Shown: piece by piece, positions 63,517 to 64,000 of the stretch | How the letters are laid out: each line of letters begins with the position of its first letter | Numbering within the stretch: position 1 is the first letter of the stretch | Source of the DNA: UBA1845 sp002338715 | GTDB taxonomy: Bacteria; Planctomycetota; Phycisphaerae; UBA1845 | NCBI GenBank assembly: GCA_035344155.1 | Contig: DAORAL010000009.1 | Coordinates: 66,120 to 130,119, forward strand | DNA length: 64,000 bases | Direction: 5' to 3' | Notes under the pieces: model-generated | Databases searched by the model: none | Told to the model about the DNA's origin: nothing | The model's input: only the letters and a program-made list of their open reading frames with translations | Translations under genes and position numbers: made by a program

Positions 63517-63930
63517 ATGTCAAAGACACATGACAATTCAATCGAGCAGCCCCAAAAGGGGCAGCCGGCGGCTGAGTTGGATTCCAAGGAACTCGCGATC
63601 AAGCTGGCGAAGTTGGCGCACGATCGTCACTGCGAGCAGATCGTCGTGCTCGATTTGCGCGGGCTGAGTCCGATCACCGACTTCTTCGTGGTCTGCACCG
63701 GTACGAGCGATCGGCAGATGCGCACGACCGGTGAAGAGATGATGGTCGAATGCAAGCGCGATGGCGACCCGCCGTATGGGCACTCCGGTTTGGATTCGGC
63801 ATCGTGGGTGTTGATCGACTTCGTGAACGTGGTCGTCCACATCTTCACGCCGGAGCACCGCGCGTACTACGATCTCGAATTGCTCTGGGGTGACGCCCCG
63901 CGCATCGAGTGGACGCAGGAAGAATCTTAG
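63517..63930 (+). CDS. rsfS: ribosome silencing factor RsfS (YbeB)
   Basis: Binds ribosomal protein L14 on the large subunit and prevents subunit joining under low nutrients. 137 residues; family motifs VVLDLRGLSPITDFFVVCTGTSDRQ-type (seen in two blocks, DLRGLSPITDFFVVCTG and TSDRQMRT), GHSGLDSASWVLIDFVNVVVHIF and RAYYDLELLWGD are intact. The N-terminus has an extra 25-residue Gln/Lys-rich stretch compared with most. ATG 63517 used; TTG 63508 is also in frame. No nadD beside it, though they often pair elsewhere. Confidence 0.94.
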   Translation: MSKTHDNSIEQPQKGQPAAELDSKELAIKLAKLAHDRHCEQIVVLDLRGLSPITDFFVVCTGTSDRQMRTTGEEMMVECKRDGDPPYGHSGLDSASWVLIDFVNVVVHIFTPEHRAYYDLELLWGDAPRIEWTQEES

Positions 63931-63950
63931 ACGAATAGGGTGCGAGGCTC

Positions 63951-64000
63951 GTAGGGTGGGCCGTGCCCACCATCTTGTTGACCGCTTTGAACGGCGGTGG
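63951..64000. repeat. REP-like inverted repeat, right arm cut by window end
   Basis: Left arm at 63951-63971 is GTAGGGTGGGCC-GTGCCCACC; GGTGG at 63996-64000 is the beginning of the right arm. Same family as 11748-11813. Confidence 0.8.

Overview
The window is about 57 percent GC by eye and reads as a chromosomal segment of a Gram-negative bacterium, most probably a planctomycete (Planctomycetota, possibly class Phycisphaerae). The clues are several outer-membrane biogenesis genes (an MlaEFD set, BamD-like and LptE-like lipoproteins), a K+-dependent membrane pyrophosphatase, many lipoproteins with HEAT, TPR or FG-GAP repeats, and a very long MoxR/DUF58/VWA operon with an NPCBM-domain protein and PQQ-propeller protein. 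The phylum is an inference from gene content; there is no rRNA or tRNA here to confirm it. No prophage, insertion sequence, CRISPR array or tRNA was seen.

Region 1-15.4 kb is mostly housekeeping: a partial CHASE2 sensor, trpD, mnmE, a lipid-transport operon mlaE-mlaF-mlaD behind a near-consensus promoter, two envelope glycosyltransferases, a DUF547 protein, icd with a consensus-like promoter, an aldo/keto reductase, an ADH-pgeF coupled pair and a HEAT lipoprotein. Region 15.8-20 kb carries BamD-like and LptE-like lipoprotein genes followed by ftsH, whose promoter contains a perfect palindrome between the -35 and -10 boxes. Region 20-33.6 kb has nadB, three secreted or lipoprotein genes (FG-GAP, large unknown, TPR), a HIT-dGTPase pair, a small lipoprotein and a UvrA homologue that stops exactly after its first ABC module and instead ends in a lysine-rich tail.

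Region 33.8-59.2 kb is one almost continuous minus-strand gene train. In transcription order it encodes a 1517-residue PQQ-propeller/TPR secreted protein, an alpha/alpha-toroid protein, a MoxR ATPase, a DUF58 protein, a BatA-type VWA membrane protein, a second VWA membrane protein, a large membrane protein, a coiled-coil protein, a TPR protein, an NPCBM protein, a two-domain HtrA-like protease (one active and one degenerate protease domain) and a stand-alone HtrA-like protein that has lost all three catalytic residues. Four of these junctions overlap, so the genes are probably co-translated. It looks like an envelope chaperone/protease and surface-assembly machine. The right end holds apt, hppA and rsfS.

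Across the whole window two palindromic REP-like repeat families lie between genes, and the octamer GTCAGCCG is strongly over-represented on the plus strand (21 copies counted by eye, against 5 of its complement).
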